Shown here in pieces: positions 11,027 through 22,759 of a stretch of DNA of 64,000 nucleotides. Position 1 is the first letter of the stretch; each line of letters opens with the position of its first letter. A model generated the notes under the pieces. The model had not been told where the DNA came from. It ran no database searches and worked only from the letters and a program-made list of their open reading frames with translations. This DNA is from Ligula intestinalis (lineage: Eukaryota > Platyhelminthes > Cestoda > Diphyllobothriidea > Diphyllobothriidae): positions 4,174,590 through 4,238,589 of the forward strand of contig JAYGXS010000004.1 in NCBI GenBank assembly GCA_036362985.1, in the 5' to 3' direction. Both the position numbers and the translations under genes were made by a program.

Positions 11027-11344
11027 CGGGAAAAAACGCTTCAAACATGCGCAAAATAGTGCTCCTTTTATTCGATTGGTATTAAATAATGCACTCTTTA
11101 AATTCTATACTTGAAGAATGAATATCTGTCCGCGTTAGGAAAATTTGTAATCATGAGGCGTTTTACTTTCGTGAAATTTCCATTCATAATCCATCGTATC
11201 CGTAAATTTATTAATATTGCCTATAAAACATACAGAACGATCCACATAGATTGCACAATTTACGAGAATTATGTGGCCTCTTGGACCTACCTCAGTGAAA
11301 CTTGTACATTTCCCCAGCCAGAATTTTAAATCCATGTAATTTTG

Positions 11345-12050
11345 AACTTATAGCTACTGCTTCGGCTGTTGCAAGCATCTGTTGGCGTAGGCCTTTGAAA
11401 AATTAGATGGTGTCCTGTAGACCACCTGAAAGGCTTCGTTAGTATCGACTAGATGTGCGAGAATGGCGCTCGAGATCGATCTAATTTCACCTTTACTCAG
11501 CCAGGCCGGTATGTGCTCACGTACCCTCTTTTTGAGACGCCTCGTTGTATGGCCGATGTAACCCACTCCACAGGAGCAATTGAAAGAGTAAATGCACATT
11601 GATGTGGCCTTCAAAGGGAGTCTGTCTTTACCTCTCAATCATAGGAGGGAAGAGTTCGTGAAGAGCACCCCTAAGTTCACCACTGGGAAAGTGTTTGTGA
11701 TTGCAGTCCTCAAGCGTCGTCTGACCAGCCCGCTGGTTGCATCGCCTAAGAAAGGCAGACTTATGAACGCGTCTTTCTTTTCTGCAGTTAAGGTGACAGG
11801 CTTTTTGGCTCGTTCACCAATATTTCTGAGGATGAACCTTTCCGGGTATCCATTTTCAATTAGTGTATGCTGCAGCTGATGGTGTTCTGCTTCGACAGTT
11901 TCAGGAGAACAGCTCTGTCGTATTCTAGCTGCTAATCCCTGGACCAGATTTCGTTCTAGTAATATTCCAAAAATCGAGCTACCTGGTCTCCAAAGGTACA
12001 CGTTAAAGCAGAGCAGGGGTGAAGTTGAGCTGAACTCTATGCTACTCATA
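11345..12050 (-). mobile_element. Penelope-like element, family B: RT tail and GIY-YIG nuclease
   Basis: Two overlapping minus-strand frames (12049-11639 and 11638-11354) are split by a stop. The first has RQSCSPETVEAEHHQL, NGYPERFILRNIGERAKKP, EKKDAFISLPFLGDA and RRRLRTAITNTFP. The second continues with KDRLPLKATSMCIYSF and CSCGVGYIGHTTRRLKKR, then EHIPAWLSKG and AFQVVYRTPSNFSKA. This is the same architecture and order as the 3.4 and 28.3 kb copies, and it defines family B. The GIY-YIG arginine region and EH are kept, but the stop codon and the truncated C-terminus (the frame is lost after SKA) make it inactive. The upstream reverse transcriptase palm with YxDD is not seen. Confidence 0.7.
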
Positions 12051-12149
12051 GAATCTCAGTTTGTAGTGTTCTTTAAAAACCAGTCAGAAACATTTAGTTG
12101 AATTGGTAGGGAAGGGAGGAATGTTGATTGACAAATTTGAACAATTCAT

Positions 12150-12242
12150 TTGACTCAGTTGTGGGCTTCAAGCCCAAGCCAGCAAGGCGAAGGCTTTCGA
12201 AGAGCCGACGCTTCTGTTACCTGAGCTATGAGGTCCCATCTC
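12150..12242 (-). repeat. tRNA-like remnant
   Basis: On the minus strand, GGGACCTCATAGCTCAGGTAA resembles a tRNA 5' end with an A box (TAGCTCAGGTAACAG). The B box (about GGGCTTGAAGCCC) is poor. It is probably a decayed SINE head rather than a functional gene. Confidence 0.3.
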
Positions 12243-12599
12243 GAGCTGTGTTGTTAACACTAGAGTAAAGATACCCACACATCCAGCTTATTGCAACTTA
12301 TGGATTCTGCAATTCCGATAAACTAAGCTGTCTGTCCAATTAGGGTTTCATAAGCAATAAATCCTGGATCAAACAAACGACTACTAGACGATTTTAATAA
12401 GGAATAATCCACTAATTAAGCGTGCCTGGTAGTCATCTGGTGAATTCAGGATATAATGCTTAGGAAATCCTCCTTCGGCAGCCACCTCACTATATCAGGA
12501 TGGATTAATTTCATACGTTGGAGTAGGCTAGAGCGTAAATTGATCCAAATTTGACCAAATTTAAAGCACTCGGTGTGTTTTCGTATCTCAATTTTTAGA

Positions 12600-13300
12600 G
12601 CGCTGTCTGTGCTAAAGCCTTTCCCTGGCTGGCATGGGTTAGAATTTCACCGAGGCCAGCGAGGTTTACCCAATTTGTCTACAAAATAGGTTGCATCGAA
12701 AGAGACTGGAATTACGTTGGAGAAATAGGACACGAATTGCAGACCCGCCTACACGAACACAAACGGGCGGCCCAGAGACTTGACCCAAACTCGCAGCTTG
12801 CAACCAATATCGAAGTAAGTGACCACAACTTAAATATTCAAGGAACGACCAATGTAGGCCAAGTAACATCACAAGCGGCAAGACTAACGCCTGAGGCATG
12901 ATACTCAGACGCGAACTCCGTCAAAAGGCATCTGTACCTCCCCATGGCATACAAAGTCCTACGCCACTACCTCAGTAAAGGACATGACCAGGTCAAGCCA
13001 CACTTAGGAATTGCAAACAAAGAAGGCCCCGTGACGAAACCGCCGGCATAGGGAGCAGGATTAACATCATCCTCTACCGTGGGGACACAACACAACACTA
13101 ATTGCCGTCCAGTTATGGCAAATCCATACGGAGGGCCAAGGAGCGAGAGTAGAAAAATCGATCAGCCCATTGCAAACACGCACCGCCACAACTTCGATAA
13201 AGTCAGTTCAAGCTATGAAAAAGGCCGAAGGGCCAGCTGTCTGAAACGTCAGCGGACAAATAAACACATTCCGGTGAGCAACAATTCTCTATGATTTATT
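12600..13300 (+). mobile_element. Penelope-like element, family A: GIY-YIG end
   Basis: A forward frame around 12,672-12,900 reads FVYKIGCIERDWNYVGEIG, then LQTRLHEHKRAAQRLDPNSQ. This is the GIY-YIG nuclease start (VYKIxC...NYVGE) with the R...HEH motif. It ends TSQAARLTPEA before a stop, then continues in decayed form. The 3' end holds CTGAAACGTCAGCGGACAAATAAAC at about 13,240-13,265, the shared family A terminus. The reverse transcriptase is missing. Confidence 0.6.
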
Positions 13301-14260
13301 CTTATAGTTAACTGGCTTAAACAGTAGTAGAACTCTCAGATGCCATTACCCCGACGATTTTCAGTCAACAATGCTTACTTGCATACCAGGGTCACACTTT
13401 CAACTACTGAGGAATTTACTTTTTTTATTGAAGTCCACTGCAACTGAAGAATATTAGACAACACAGTCGCCTACCGGCGTTGCTATGTGCACACAAATGG
13501 CCTCTTTTTCATTCAAGCATATTTGTTTGAAAAAAATTGACAGAAAACTAACCGAAAGTTCCGGGCAGTTGAAGAATCAGTAGGAGGACGAGAAGGGAAG
13601 GAGGCGGCGAAATTGGATTGAAGGAGAACTGGTGTTCGTGCAGTCGCATTCTCAGAAAATGAAGTTCCGTCCCTCTTCAGTTCGTTTGGATACATGTTAC
13701 TTCAATCACCATGCCAACTAGATAGAGTTTTGAAAGAGCATTGTTTAACCCACCATTCACATGGTTTTTGCGCCAAAAGTACCAGCTAAACGGGCTAAGG
13801 GAAATGCTATATGAAGCGGGTTCTTGGAACACTCGTGGTTCCATGCTCATTGGCATAGCTGGATGAACAAACGTCCTCCGCATGGTGCGTGAATAAGAAA
13901 GTGCCTAAAAAATGTCACCTATTTTTGGAAGATACTCCTGCAAGAATGCGGAAGTCATAGGGCCAGGCAGTATCACCCCTAAATTGTGAAAAATTATTTC
14001 GAGCCATGAGAGTTTTTTCTTCAGTGACAGAGAATATTCTAAAGGTTTTCGGCGTCCACGTTTTCGTTGTTTTCATTAATGTTGATGGACTCTGCCCTGT
14101 TTTGTTAAATTCTAGCAGTCTTCTACCTAATTCTGCAGTATATACCAGAAACTCTGATACTAGCTTCACTTAATGAGCAGAAAAAACGGGGAAAATCGTC
14201 TAAGATAGGAAGTTGGGGAAGGCGGCCATAATAACGCGACAGATTCAGGTTCACTTTATG
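13300..14260. other. No supported gene
   Basis: Short frames on the minus strand (13,513-13,695; 13,677-13,883; 13,915-14,169) do not show recognisable domains. The last might be the decayed 3' part of the element that begins at 14.27 kb. Confidence 0.3.
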
Positions 14261-14264
14261 TTCC

Positions 14265-14780
14265 AGCTGTTTATATAGGTCGAGTTTGGACCGCCGTATG
14301 TAGGCTGCCTACAGGTACCTTAAGGTACGAGTTTTCGTGCCCGAATAAGTGCTCGAAAAGAACTTTTTGGGTCCAAAAATGGCCCCTGTGTAGCAGATGT
14401 TCAGTAATCGAAGAACGGGGAACTCTGTTTTCCTGTTTCAATAACCAGCTAGGTAAATGCGCCGTATGTCTGACGGCCAATTGTCGTTGCGTTCGCCCTA
14501 TGTGTTTACATCTGCAATTGTATGTAAATTTGTAAAAGCAGGTTGAAGTGGCGTGCGACGTTAAGGCATTCTTCACATAAAGAATTGATAAGGCTTTCGT
14601 TCGAATGCAACTTTTAAGAAAGTCATTACGATGATATCGAGAAGGCGGTTCTTGATGGTATTCAGAATGTTATCGTCCTTAAAGGGTAAGGAAATCAAAA
14701 TAGGCTTTTTAGGTGCTAAATGCTGAGCCATTTTAGGTTATACTTGTCTTTAAACTGAGTTGGATATCCCCACTTCAATA
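14265..14780 (-). mobile_element. Decayed PLE family B nuclease fragment
   Basis: A minus-strand frame (14,576-14,271) reads ATSTCFYKFTYNCRCKHIGR, then TQRQLAVRHTAHLPSWLLKQ, then SSITEHLLHRGH. It aligns by pattern to family B (ATSMCIYSF, CSC.GYIGRT.RRL, EHIPAWLSKG, SAILAHLVD). The active-site EH is AH here. Upstream, frames such as WGYPTQFKDKY near 14,735-14,775 may be the NGYPERF segment. Heavily mutated and old. Confidence 0.45.
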
Positions 14781-15890
14781 AGGTATCTTTGAGGCCGGCT
14801 TATCCAGCATCCATATTCATACAAAAAAGATATCCCCTATTGAACAATTCTACCCATGACCTATCACTTTCAGCAATATCTCTTGACGAACGAACTTCTC
14901 AATCATCAAGTATCTGGACGTGCAAGTTTGGCTAGAAAATTTAGCCAAGGATCCTTTCTACGCAAGTTGATCTTCGGCTATTGCTGAAGAAAGGTTTCGG
15001 TATTTTTGTGAGTCTGTATTGTACTTTTCCGCATTATCGTTCATACATTTTCTGTTCATTTCGAGTCTACCGCCGTAAGTTTTAGTAATATAGTCGCCAT
15101 TTTCTAGGGTTTGCATCATATTGATTTTTAAGGTAAACTCTATCTAGCCACTACCTGCTCCTTAGAGCTAACAAATTACGCATGTTTCAAACGTCTTGAT
15201 TAAAGAAAGTGTCACTTTCGGTTTAAAAAGTTTTGTAAATTGCCGCGTTGTTTTGAATCCTTATGGTCCTTACAGTTTAAGCCAACTTTTCAAAACAACA
15301 TGCTACATACATTCTGTTTCAGGGTAAACTAATATTTTCCTACGAAGTAAAGAAGAAATTTTATGGTTCTTATAAACTTCTCTATGGATTGGAACCAAGT
15401 TATATAAGTTATAAGCAGCATTACTAAGTAGAGGAGACGTTGCTGTCTGAATGCACAGTTCATAGTCAAAAAAATATTTCATAGAAATATACTTTTTGGG
15501 CAACAGTAGTTTAAGTAGTGCATCTCATACACCCATAGTACCAGCATTTTTCCTAGGGAGCCGGTGATTATAGGGTTTTTTGAGTAGCGAACTAGGATAT
15601 GCAACGACCACATCCATGTATCGAAAGACGCTCATCTTTATGACAGGCGTTTGCATGGCAGTAAAGTCCTTCTAAATTGTTGGACCTGTTCTGTCCAAAT
15701 GGACAGTAGGCTCCCTAATAGCAAAATTTGCATGATCGAGGAACGAAATGTCGTGCTAAAATCAGGGCTGAATCTGATTGGTTGCTACATAACTCGTATG
15801 CCCCGTTGCTAAGCCCGCAAATGCGTTCGCGCAGAGCTATTGGAAAATCGATATGCCTTATCTGTGAGCGGCCGCCTCACGCTTAGGCAC
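14780..15890. other. No supported gene; dispersed-repeat remnant at 15.6 kb
   Basis: AT-rich sequence without convincing exons. About 15,600-15,690 resembles 20,462-20,545 (shared GCAACGACCAC, ATCGAAA and CAAAGTCCTTC-type blocks), which marks another dispersed repeat. Confidence 0.35.
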
Positions 15891-15894
15891 GCCA

Positions 15895-17745
15895 TTTGGT
15901 GCCTTGTCTCTCTGCTGAGCGGTCGAATTGCTGCCTGAAAGTTGCCTTTGGACTATATCGCGTAATTTGTGTATCTGTGACGATTTTTCAAGCATTTCAA
16001 AGACTGTTTCGAGGACTACCCGTTATAGACGTAGGAAACAAGCACTTCTGGAACGTGTTGGTGATTTTGATGAGGAATTTGATAAAATTTTCGCGTCGGA
16101 CGCATCATCCTCCGGCTGGAGCATAAGAACATTTTCCTCTTGGTCCTCTTCTTCTGAATCAGATTAGGAACAGCAAATTTCGAGTGATGAAGAGGGTGCG
16201 CTTTGGAGCCCACAGCCGCAGGTTTCTAAATGCGAAGATGACGAACCTGGAGGTTCACTTACAATTGCAGAAGAGGAGCTTAGTATGGAAGATGCGCTTC
16301 GAGCCTGGGCAGTCAAATAGAAGACGCCAACAATTCATATGACTAGCCTGCTGAAGATCCTCAGGCGTGTCTGTCCGGATCTACCTGCTGATGGACGAAC
16401 GGTGATGCGGTCGGAAGACACCGAAACCGAAAGAACGCCAATGGGTAGCGGTGAGTATGCTCATATAGGACTTATCAGGCAGCTGACGGCACAGGTAAGA
16501 CTCAATTCCATGCTTGTTAAAAACAGTAAGATAGTTACTTATTTAGCTATTGACGGTATACCAACAAAAAAGAAAACCAGAGAGCATTTTTGGTCCATTC
16601 TAGGGCACATTATGGAGCCATTTATTGGCGATATTTTTGTTGTAGGAGTATATTGCGGTCGCGGTAAACCGTCGGATGTGCAGTTTTTTTTGTGTGCCAT
16701 TAGTTAATGAGCTGAAAAATTTACGTAGGCATGGTCTGCGTGTCGACGAAATCGGCAGGACCCTAGAATTTCGTCTAGCAGCCATAATTTGTGATGCTCC
16801 AGCAAGGGCATTTATAAAGCCAATTAAGAATGTGAGCGATGCTGGATAGAGGGCAAATATGATCGTGACCGTAAGCGATGCGATGACGATTTTCACCGCA
16901 CCGTCATTAACTAATGCCGCAGGAATCCTCTTCTGACTCAGGGAGTGTGGTGACTATGCCGTCGGGGAGTTCACCACCTTACCCAGGTAAGCAATCACAC
17001 TAATTCATACTTCTTCTTAGGTAGCAGTCATAAACGCCACCATCGCAAGCGGCTGGAGAGGGGCTCGAAAAAGCCCATCAAGAAGACTTTGAAGTGGATT
17101 GTAAAGACTTTAATGGAAAACCAGCGACAAGAAATTATGCACGAGGAGCGCCTGGAAGAGCGGCTGGTCCGCCTTGAAAATTTGCTTATGCAAATTGTGA
17201 ATGGGGAAGTGCAGCCTGTGACTGGGACTTTGGCCCCTAGTCAAAGGCCACTCATCCCGAAGGCATAATCTTGGAATGAATTAGTGGACTTCGACCGGAC
17301 CTTATATAATAAGGATATCCACAAGCAAGTTGTAAGTGCACCCTTCTTCAAACTAAAGTTACAAGACTGCATTTTTCTCAACTTTCGACGCAACCGACGT
17401 GTCGGCCTTCGTGGAAAGGGTCTTTCAGACTCTTTTCACTGACAGAATAACTGAAGATGTTACACTATATGGCCGGCAAAAGGGCAAGAAAGCCTTCTTG
17501 AAAACCGAGGCTTATAAAGTGATATTGCGTAATTACTATTAATTTACCTGTAATATACCATCCTTCAGAGGCCTTTCCAATTTCCCGCGGATCACCCGCC
17601 GTTGATCGTAAGGCTTACGAGGAAGCCTTTAAGGCTGCGTTCAGAAAAGGTTACGACCGTAACCTGAAGACTGTGACGTATTTCTTTTTTTAAATTTCAG
17701 AGTCCGAACCCCAACCCGGCCCCTCGGATGAGATTTAAAATACCC
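15895..17745 (+). pseudogene. DNA-transposon transposase gene with C-terminal DUF4806-like region, decayed
   Basis: In order: an N-terminal RYRRRKQALLERVGDFDEEF with an acidic Ser-rich stretch; LLKILRRVCPDLPADGRTV; a core IDGIPTKKKTREHFWSILGH and ICDAPARAFIKPIK (about 16,785-16,826); and a C-terminal FVERVFQTLFTDRITEDVT with KKAFLKTEAYKVIL. This order matches animal transposase-like proteins ending in DUF4806. Splicing is still visible, with GT-AG introns at about 16,987-17,020, 17,332-17,365, 17,529-17,568 and 17,678-17,700 that restore the frame at the 3' end. Damage: in-frame TAG at 16,165 and 16,318, a frameshift at the eight-T run 16,684-16,691, and loss of the zinc-knuckle and middle catalytic region after 16,850. 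Another TAG occurs near 17,268 unless it is intronic. It cannot encode an active enzyme. The family name of the transposon is not certain. Confidence 0.6.
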
Positions 17746-17802
17746 ATGAATAATCCAGATGAACATATTTTTGTACAAGTATTTTTATAATATTTTACGT
17801 TT

Positions 17803-17808
17803 AATAAA
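17803..17808 (+). promoter_or_regulatory. Polyadenylation signal AATAAA
   Basis: AATAAA lies about 65 bases after the last in-frame stop of the DUF4806-type gene, in T-rich sequence. It is consistent with that transposon's own 3' end. Confidence 0.45.
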
Positions 17809-17999
17809 GTTTTATTACGCACATAGCAGACTTCGAAAAAGTTCAACGGGGGTATATCGTGCGAATGGGGGGTTTTTTCGAGAAGTAGGCGTCCCGCTGC
17901 GCAAAAAAATTTGAGATACGAATTTTCGTACTTAATTTCGTACGAGTTTGTTTAAAATTCGTACGAAAGTTCATACGAAGTAGTCGAGCATTCGTGGTA

Positions 18000-18890
18000 A
18001 ATTCGTGGTAATTAGGGCTAGGCTAAAATTGGTTTGCCAGGTACGTTCTTTGATCGTGTTGTCATACCAAAGACAGGAATATGGAGATCCAAGCAAATTT
18101 CCTTTTGTTATCTACGGTTGCTTCGGCCAGAAAGAGTGTTGGCTATTCAAACGTGAGGGCGATTACCATTTATCTAGCTAAGCTGCATTATTCTCGATGA
18201 TTACGTGTGAAGACATTTAAATGGTCTTAGGTTTTCGTGGGAAATTCACATGGCTGGTAGGGTAGCGGTGGTAATCTACCGATTGTATATTACATTTGCT
18301 TATACAGTCTATTGCCTTTCTAATGTAATCTCACGAATCAAGCAAGACAACTCCGGTTGTTCAAAAGTAGCTCAGGCTGTGACCCCTACGGTCTCGCGGC
18401 AGTAAAACGAGGTCCGCTGCAGCTTGTAAATTAAGGCTATTTTGCCAAGGAGCACCAAAATTTTTAGTGAGGCGGACGTTTCCAAGAAAGCGAAAAACCA
18501 AATTACCTGAGTAACCGTAAGTGAAGGATTTGAAAAATGCCTGACCAAACAAAATGCAAATGCAGCTTTTCGGTCGTATTTTAGGCCTTTTTGATTTTTT
18601 GGAAATACTTGCTTCGCCATTTTGCGCAGATTTCCTACAAACCTCTCGAAAATGCACAAAGGTCGATTGTATTTTTAAACGTGGTTTTATGAAAACTGCC
18701 TGTTCTTTCTCCTGTTTCTACATTTCCTGAGACGCGTTACACAAAGCCAAACCGATTTTCAGTGGATTTTGCACGCGGAGACGTCGGAAGAAAATCAGTT
18801 GTATACGCTCACCATCGCTAATAAGTGAGTCATCCCCAAGAGGGTGGATCGGACTTGCCTGGTGGGTTCGTATACGTTCCAGCTTTTTAT
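18000..18890 (+). repeat. Dispersed repeat R1, copy 1
   Basis: It aligns by eye with 21,770-22,720 and, less well, with 23,220-23,960. Shared blocks in order are CGTGTTGTCATACCAAAGAC, CAAGCAAATTTCC, the short TTCAAAAG.AGCTCAG and TGACCCCTACGGTCTC, and near the end ATGAAAACTGCC...TTTCTCC. Several minus frames of 95-98 codons here are not conserved between copies, so it is treated as non-coding repeat. Confidence 0.55.
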
Positions 18891-18934
18891 CGTAGGATAG
18901 TTGGTTTGTTTTATATTTGCAAAATTCCCATTAA

Positions 18935-19325
18935 AAATTTCAGAAGATAAATAGGCGAACATAAAGGTCAACTTAAGGGTATAAGCAGCTCCATTCTAAC
19001 GCATCTGGTAGACCCTGACCATCGCGTGGATGCCAAAGAGGCCTTCCGAGTGATCTACAAGGCACCCTCAGGCTACTCAAAATTCCTTGGACAGCGACTG
19101 TTGGCTACGGCAGAGGCGGCCGCCATCAGGCTACGCCGACCAATCCTGTGCGCCCAAAAGCAATTCGTTCGGACACCGCAGTTTTCATGGGTGAAACTAG
19201 CTAACATGAGCACACACAGTGGATCACTGGCCTCGGAAACAGGCCCCTGCAGAGTCGAACAAGTTACGAATCCAACCCCGCACACCTTATCACCTTTCTT
19301 GGACGCCGGCCAGTCTAGGCATTGA
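18935..19325 (+). mobile_element. Penelope-like element, family B: 3' nuclease fragment
   Basis: The forward frame contains SSILTHLVDPDHRVDAKEAF, then RVIYKAPSGYSKFLGQRLLA, then AIRLRRPILCAQKQF. These are the last ~100 residues of the family B protein as seen at 3.9 and 28.8 kb. The GIY-YIG core itself is lost (5' truncation at about 18,935). The frame ends at 19,324 in Pro-rich sequence before a poly-C tract (about 19,348-19,381). Confidence 0.65.
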
Positions 19326-19486
19326 CATCCTGACCGCAACTTCCCCAACCCCCCCCCTCTCCTTCCCCCCTCCCCCCCCCCACCGACCCTGACAACAATA
19401 ACACTACATCTGTCCACCAACCAGCACCGTTTGTTGATTTCATTAACATAAATGTAAAGGCCTGACGAGAATTACCGCACGTACTG

Positions 19487-19496
19487 NNNNNNNNNN
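19487..19496. other. Assembly gap (10 N)
   Basis: There are ten N bases about 100 bases after a long C/CT tract, a common cause of assembly breaks. Confidence 0.95.
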
Positions 19497-19499
19497 CTG

Positions 19500-21765
19500 A
19501 GTGAACGCAATCTCTGGCGGACTGCTCTTTTCTCTCTCTCTTACGGGCTCTTTGGTTCGGCAGCTGCCTCCGATCTGTTGAATTAATGAAGCTGGCAGAT
19601 TTTCATCAATCTGAGAATCAACTCCACTAATTAGATTAAAATATCGAGCCAAAATGTGCACTTAACTACCAACTGCAATTTCAATCATGAGCAAATTATA
19701 AGTCAGCTCGCATACTGTATACTTAAATTCGGATTAAACCCCTGTTTAATGCCTGTATTCGCCTTCGCAATTAGTAATTATGTCTTCAGACTATCTGGAA
19801 TAAGAAAGAGAACTTATATAAGGAGGTGACTTCAGTTTACTTTCATACCGTTCACTAAGAGCCTCATAAAATATAATTTGACCGTCGAAATACAAAATTG
19901 TGGGCAGGGTGTTCAGGTTTGCGTGCTCATTGTCAGGAGAGAAGCAGGTGCCAGGAAGGTTTCATAAATAATTCATTTTCGTTATTTTGAGAGAGTGTAA
20001 GTTTAATAATGTAAATACTTATTCACTATAACCTCTCGTTTGCAAATTGCACTTTTCTGCTTCTACTCACAGACTTTACACTCATTGACACGCTCCGTCT
20101 ACAAGCTGCTATTCACCATAGCCTAATCGATAAACGGCAGCAGTCATGGCGGCTGGGTTTGATCGATAACATATCAGCACTATGGAGTCGTCTGTGTCAA
20201 CCGTGTGCGTGCGTATGCTTGTCTCCGCTCAAGTCAAAACATGCGCAAGGCACAAGGGTGCGCACCATGTAAAATTAGTAACAAATGTGGTTTCTTTTTG
20301 AGAGCCTAGTCACATCAGCGTTTTGTTAATGATGTGCCACCAATTTTTCGTCGTGATAGAAGAAGCTCGAGGGGAAGATGTATCGTGAGATCCATATGGA
20401 TTGTAGTCCACTTACGTTGTGAATATCAAGACATCACACCTTTCGTTTTCCAGTTCTCAAGGCAACGACCACTTCCGTTTATCGAAAAACCATTATTTTT
20501 ATGACAAGCATATTCATGACATCAAAGTCCTTCCAAATTTTCGGGCCAGTCCTGTACATACTTCTACTTGTTATGGCTGTGATCCTACCTGATTTAGCCG
20601 GCCTCAATGATGTCACGGACGGTACTTCTCCATGTGTGACGATTGACGGCAGCGGATCTGTAGAGCGCCACCTAGTCTCTTCTCCAGTGACGGATAGCGA
20701 AGGTAGTAGATTCAAGGACTGCTTCCATGTCTTGACGGACGATGTCGAACCAAGTCTTCAGTTGTCCTCCTCTTCGACGCCATCAGGTGTGATGCGGTGC
20801 CGGATCGACGACAGCATAGCAAAGCTCGTGGGGCGCACGACGGAGAACGTGTTTAAACCACCTCAGTCGCCTTTCCTGAATGGCCTGAGATATTCTAGCA
20901 ATACGATCGCAGCGGGTGCGGACTGTGTCATTCGAGATGAAGTCCCTATACTTAACTCGCAGGATGGTCCTCAGGCACCAGTGATCAAGGACCTATAGGA
21001 GTTAAGTCTAAGACAGGTAACCCTGACAGCTACAATCTTGCAGACCCGGTTCCTTAGGCGATTGGAGAATTTTTGGGAAGGCCAGAGTAGACGGAACAAT
21101 ACATTGTTTACGGACGAGTTAAGGGGAAAGTTGCCAATAGGTCTTGCAGGGCGTCCGACCGTGAGGCCCATGGGACAGAGCGGCATCGCCGACAGCGATG
21201 CGACTAAGCGGAATCCCACGTTTCCACTCACGGCAGTCATCCCGGGCAGCCGCCCAATACTTGCTTTGTCTCAGTAGACTGGTGGTGATTGGTTGCACAG
21301 CGCAAGGTGGGCACAGGCGAGACTGTGTATGTTCGTAAGTGCCTCAGGCCATTGAGCGAGAATGGATACGGTGCCGGCAATTAGCGCCTGCCTAGTGCCT
21401 TAGTGGCTGCTAGGACCACTAATGACCTCCAGTCCTCGCTCATCTTCATTTTGCACAGCCCTGCACTCACATTCATAGAGGAGGACTGATCGGTTGTATG
21501 CGCGGTGTACACAATCTTCGTGGCGATGAAGAAGTCAATTCGGTTCCATATGTGCTTTCGAAAGAGTGAGAAAACCCAGCGAGCAGCAACCATACGAGAG
21601 ACAATGTCGTCCTTGCTCTACCAATTCGGTAGCAGTCTCGCGTCGAGATATTGAAAGCTATCTACTTCTTCAAATTGATGGCCATTCATCCCCAGGGGTG
21701 CCTTCTCCTGATCACGGACGCAGCTCGTCCAAAGGGATAGCGGATTATTTTAAAATAAGTTTGCC
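19500..21765. other. No supported gene; repeat-like long frame at 20.5 kb
   Basis: A 165-codon forward frame (20,501-20,998) and reverse frames overlap it. Neither shows a known domain. The 5' part (20,462-20,545) resembles 15,600-15,690, so this is more likely a dispersed repeat than a host gene. Confidence 0.35.
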
Positions 21766-21769
21766 GTGT

Positions 21770-22720
21770 ACGGCTTTTAGTCGTGTTGTCATATCAAAGA
21801 CACAAATAAAGAGTTTCAAGCAAATTTCCGTTCGCTATAAAACGCTGCTTAGGCCAAAATTAGTGTTGAGAAGAAGAAGACTCGATCGCAGCGATTGAGT
21901 CTTCTTCTTCTCAATTGCTTCCTGGGACACGGATGTTCGCTTGTATTGGCAAAATTAGTGTTGTTTACCGGAAAGAAAATTCCACGATAGAGCGACTACC
22001 ATTTAAATAGCTTAGCTGTATTTGACTCTAGGAGTACGACGGACGACATTTCAATGGTCCTAGATTTTGGTGGGAAAGTCACATGGCTGGTATGGTAGCT
22101 GTGGGAATCCTCCAATTGTATATTACATTTGCTAATGCGGTCTATTACCTTTGTATTGTAATCTCCCGAAGTAAGCGAGACAACTCCTGTTGTTCAAAAG
22201 CAGCTCAGACGGTGACTCCTACAGTCTCACTACAGAAAATTAACGTCATCTGTTTAGAGTTAGGTATACTGCGGCTTGTCAATCAAAGTCACGTGGCCGA
22301 TGGACTCCCAAATCTTTTAGTAAGGCAGACAATTCCGAAAAGGCATAAAATCTGTTTACCTGAATATACGTAAGTTAAGGAATATGCAAAGGTCTGCCGA
22401 ATGAGAAATTCGAAATGGAGTTTTGTATCTTATAAAAGCTGTTTTGTCAAATTTTGGAGATATGTGCTTCAATATTAGGTGCAGATTACCTGCAAACCTC
22501 ACTCAACTGCACACGTATCGAGTGTACATTGAAAGGCGGTTTCATGAGAACTGTCTCCTTGTTATTCCGCTTCCAAATTTTTCGAGACCGGTTGCTAAAG
22601 CCAAACAGATTATTCTTTGTTTGTGCAAGCAGAGATGTCAGAAGAAAATCTGCTTTTTACGCTCACCTTTGTCAATAAGTTAGTCAGTCACAGGAGCGTG
22701 GATCAGAATTTTCCGGTGCG
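21770..22720 (+). repeat. Dispersed repeat R1, copy 2 (with foldback insertion)
   Basis: Same blocks as the 18.0 kb copy. About 21,866-21,965 is extra sequence absent from copy 1: a perfect 16-base inverted repeat, then CAATTGCTTCCTGGGACACG, i.e. the PLE terminal foldback motif inserted into the repeat. Confidence 0.55.
21868..21912. repeat. Perfect 16-bp palindrome of PLE-terminus type
   Basis: GAGAAGAAGAAGACTC at 21,868-21,883 and its exact reverse complement at 21,897-21,912 flank a 13-base loop GATCGCAGCGATT. Related palindromes occur at 60,373-60,408 and, with a 70-base insert, at 51,301-51,450. Confidence 0.75.
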
Positions 22721-22759
22721 TTCTTTAACGTACCAATGTTTACATGGTAGGATAACCTT

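Noticed and set aside
11592..11879. 95-codon plus-strand frame opening with HIDVAFKGSLSLP
   Set aside because: Antisense of the PLE family B frame; the same shadow appears at 3.3-3.7 kb.
13230..13290. Complete hammerhead ribozyme at the 12.6 kb PLE end
   Set aside because: GAAACGTCAG is present but the CUGANGA box is not (GCTATGAAAA instead).
20501..20998. 165-codon open frame on the plus strand
   Set aside because: No recognisable domain; its start lies in a dispersed repeat also seen at 15.6 kb, and the opposite strand is nearly as open. Treated as repeat, not gene.
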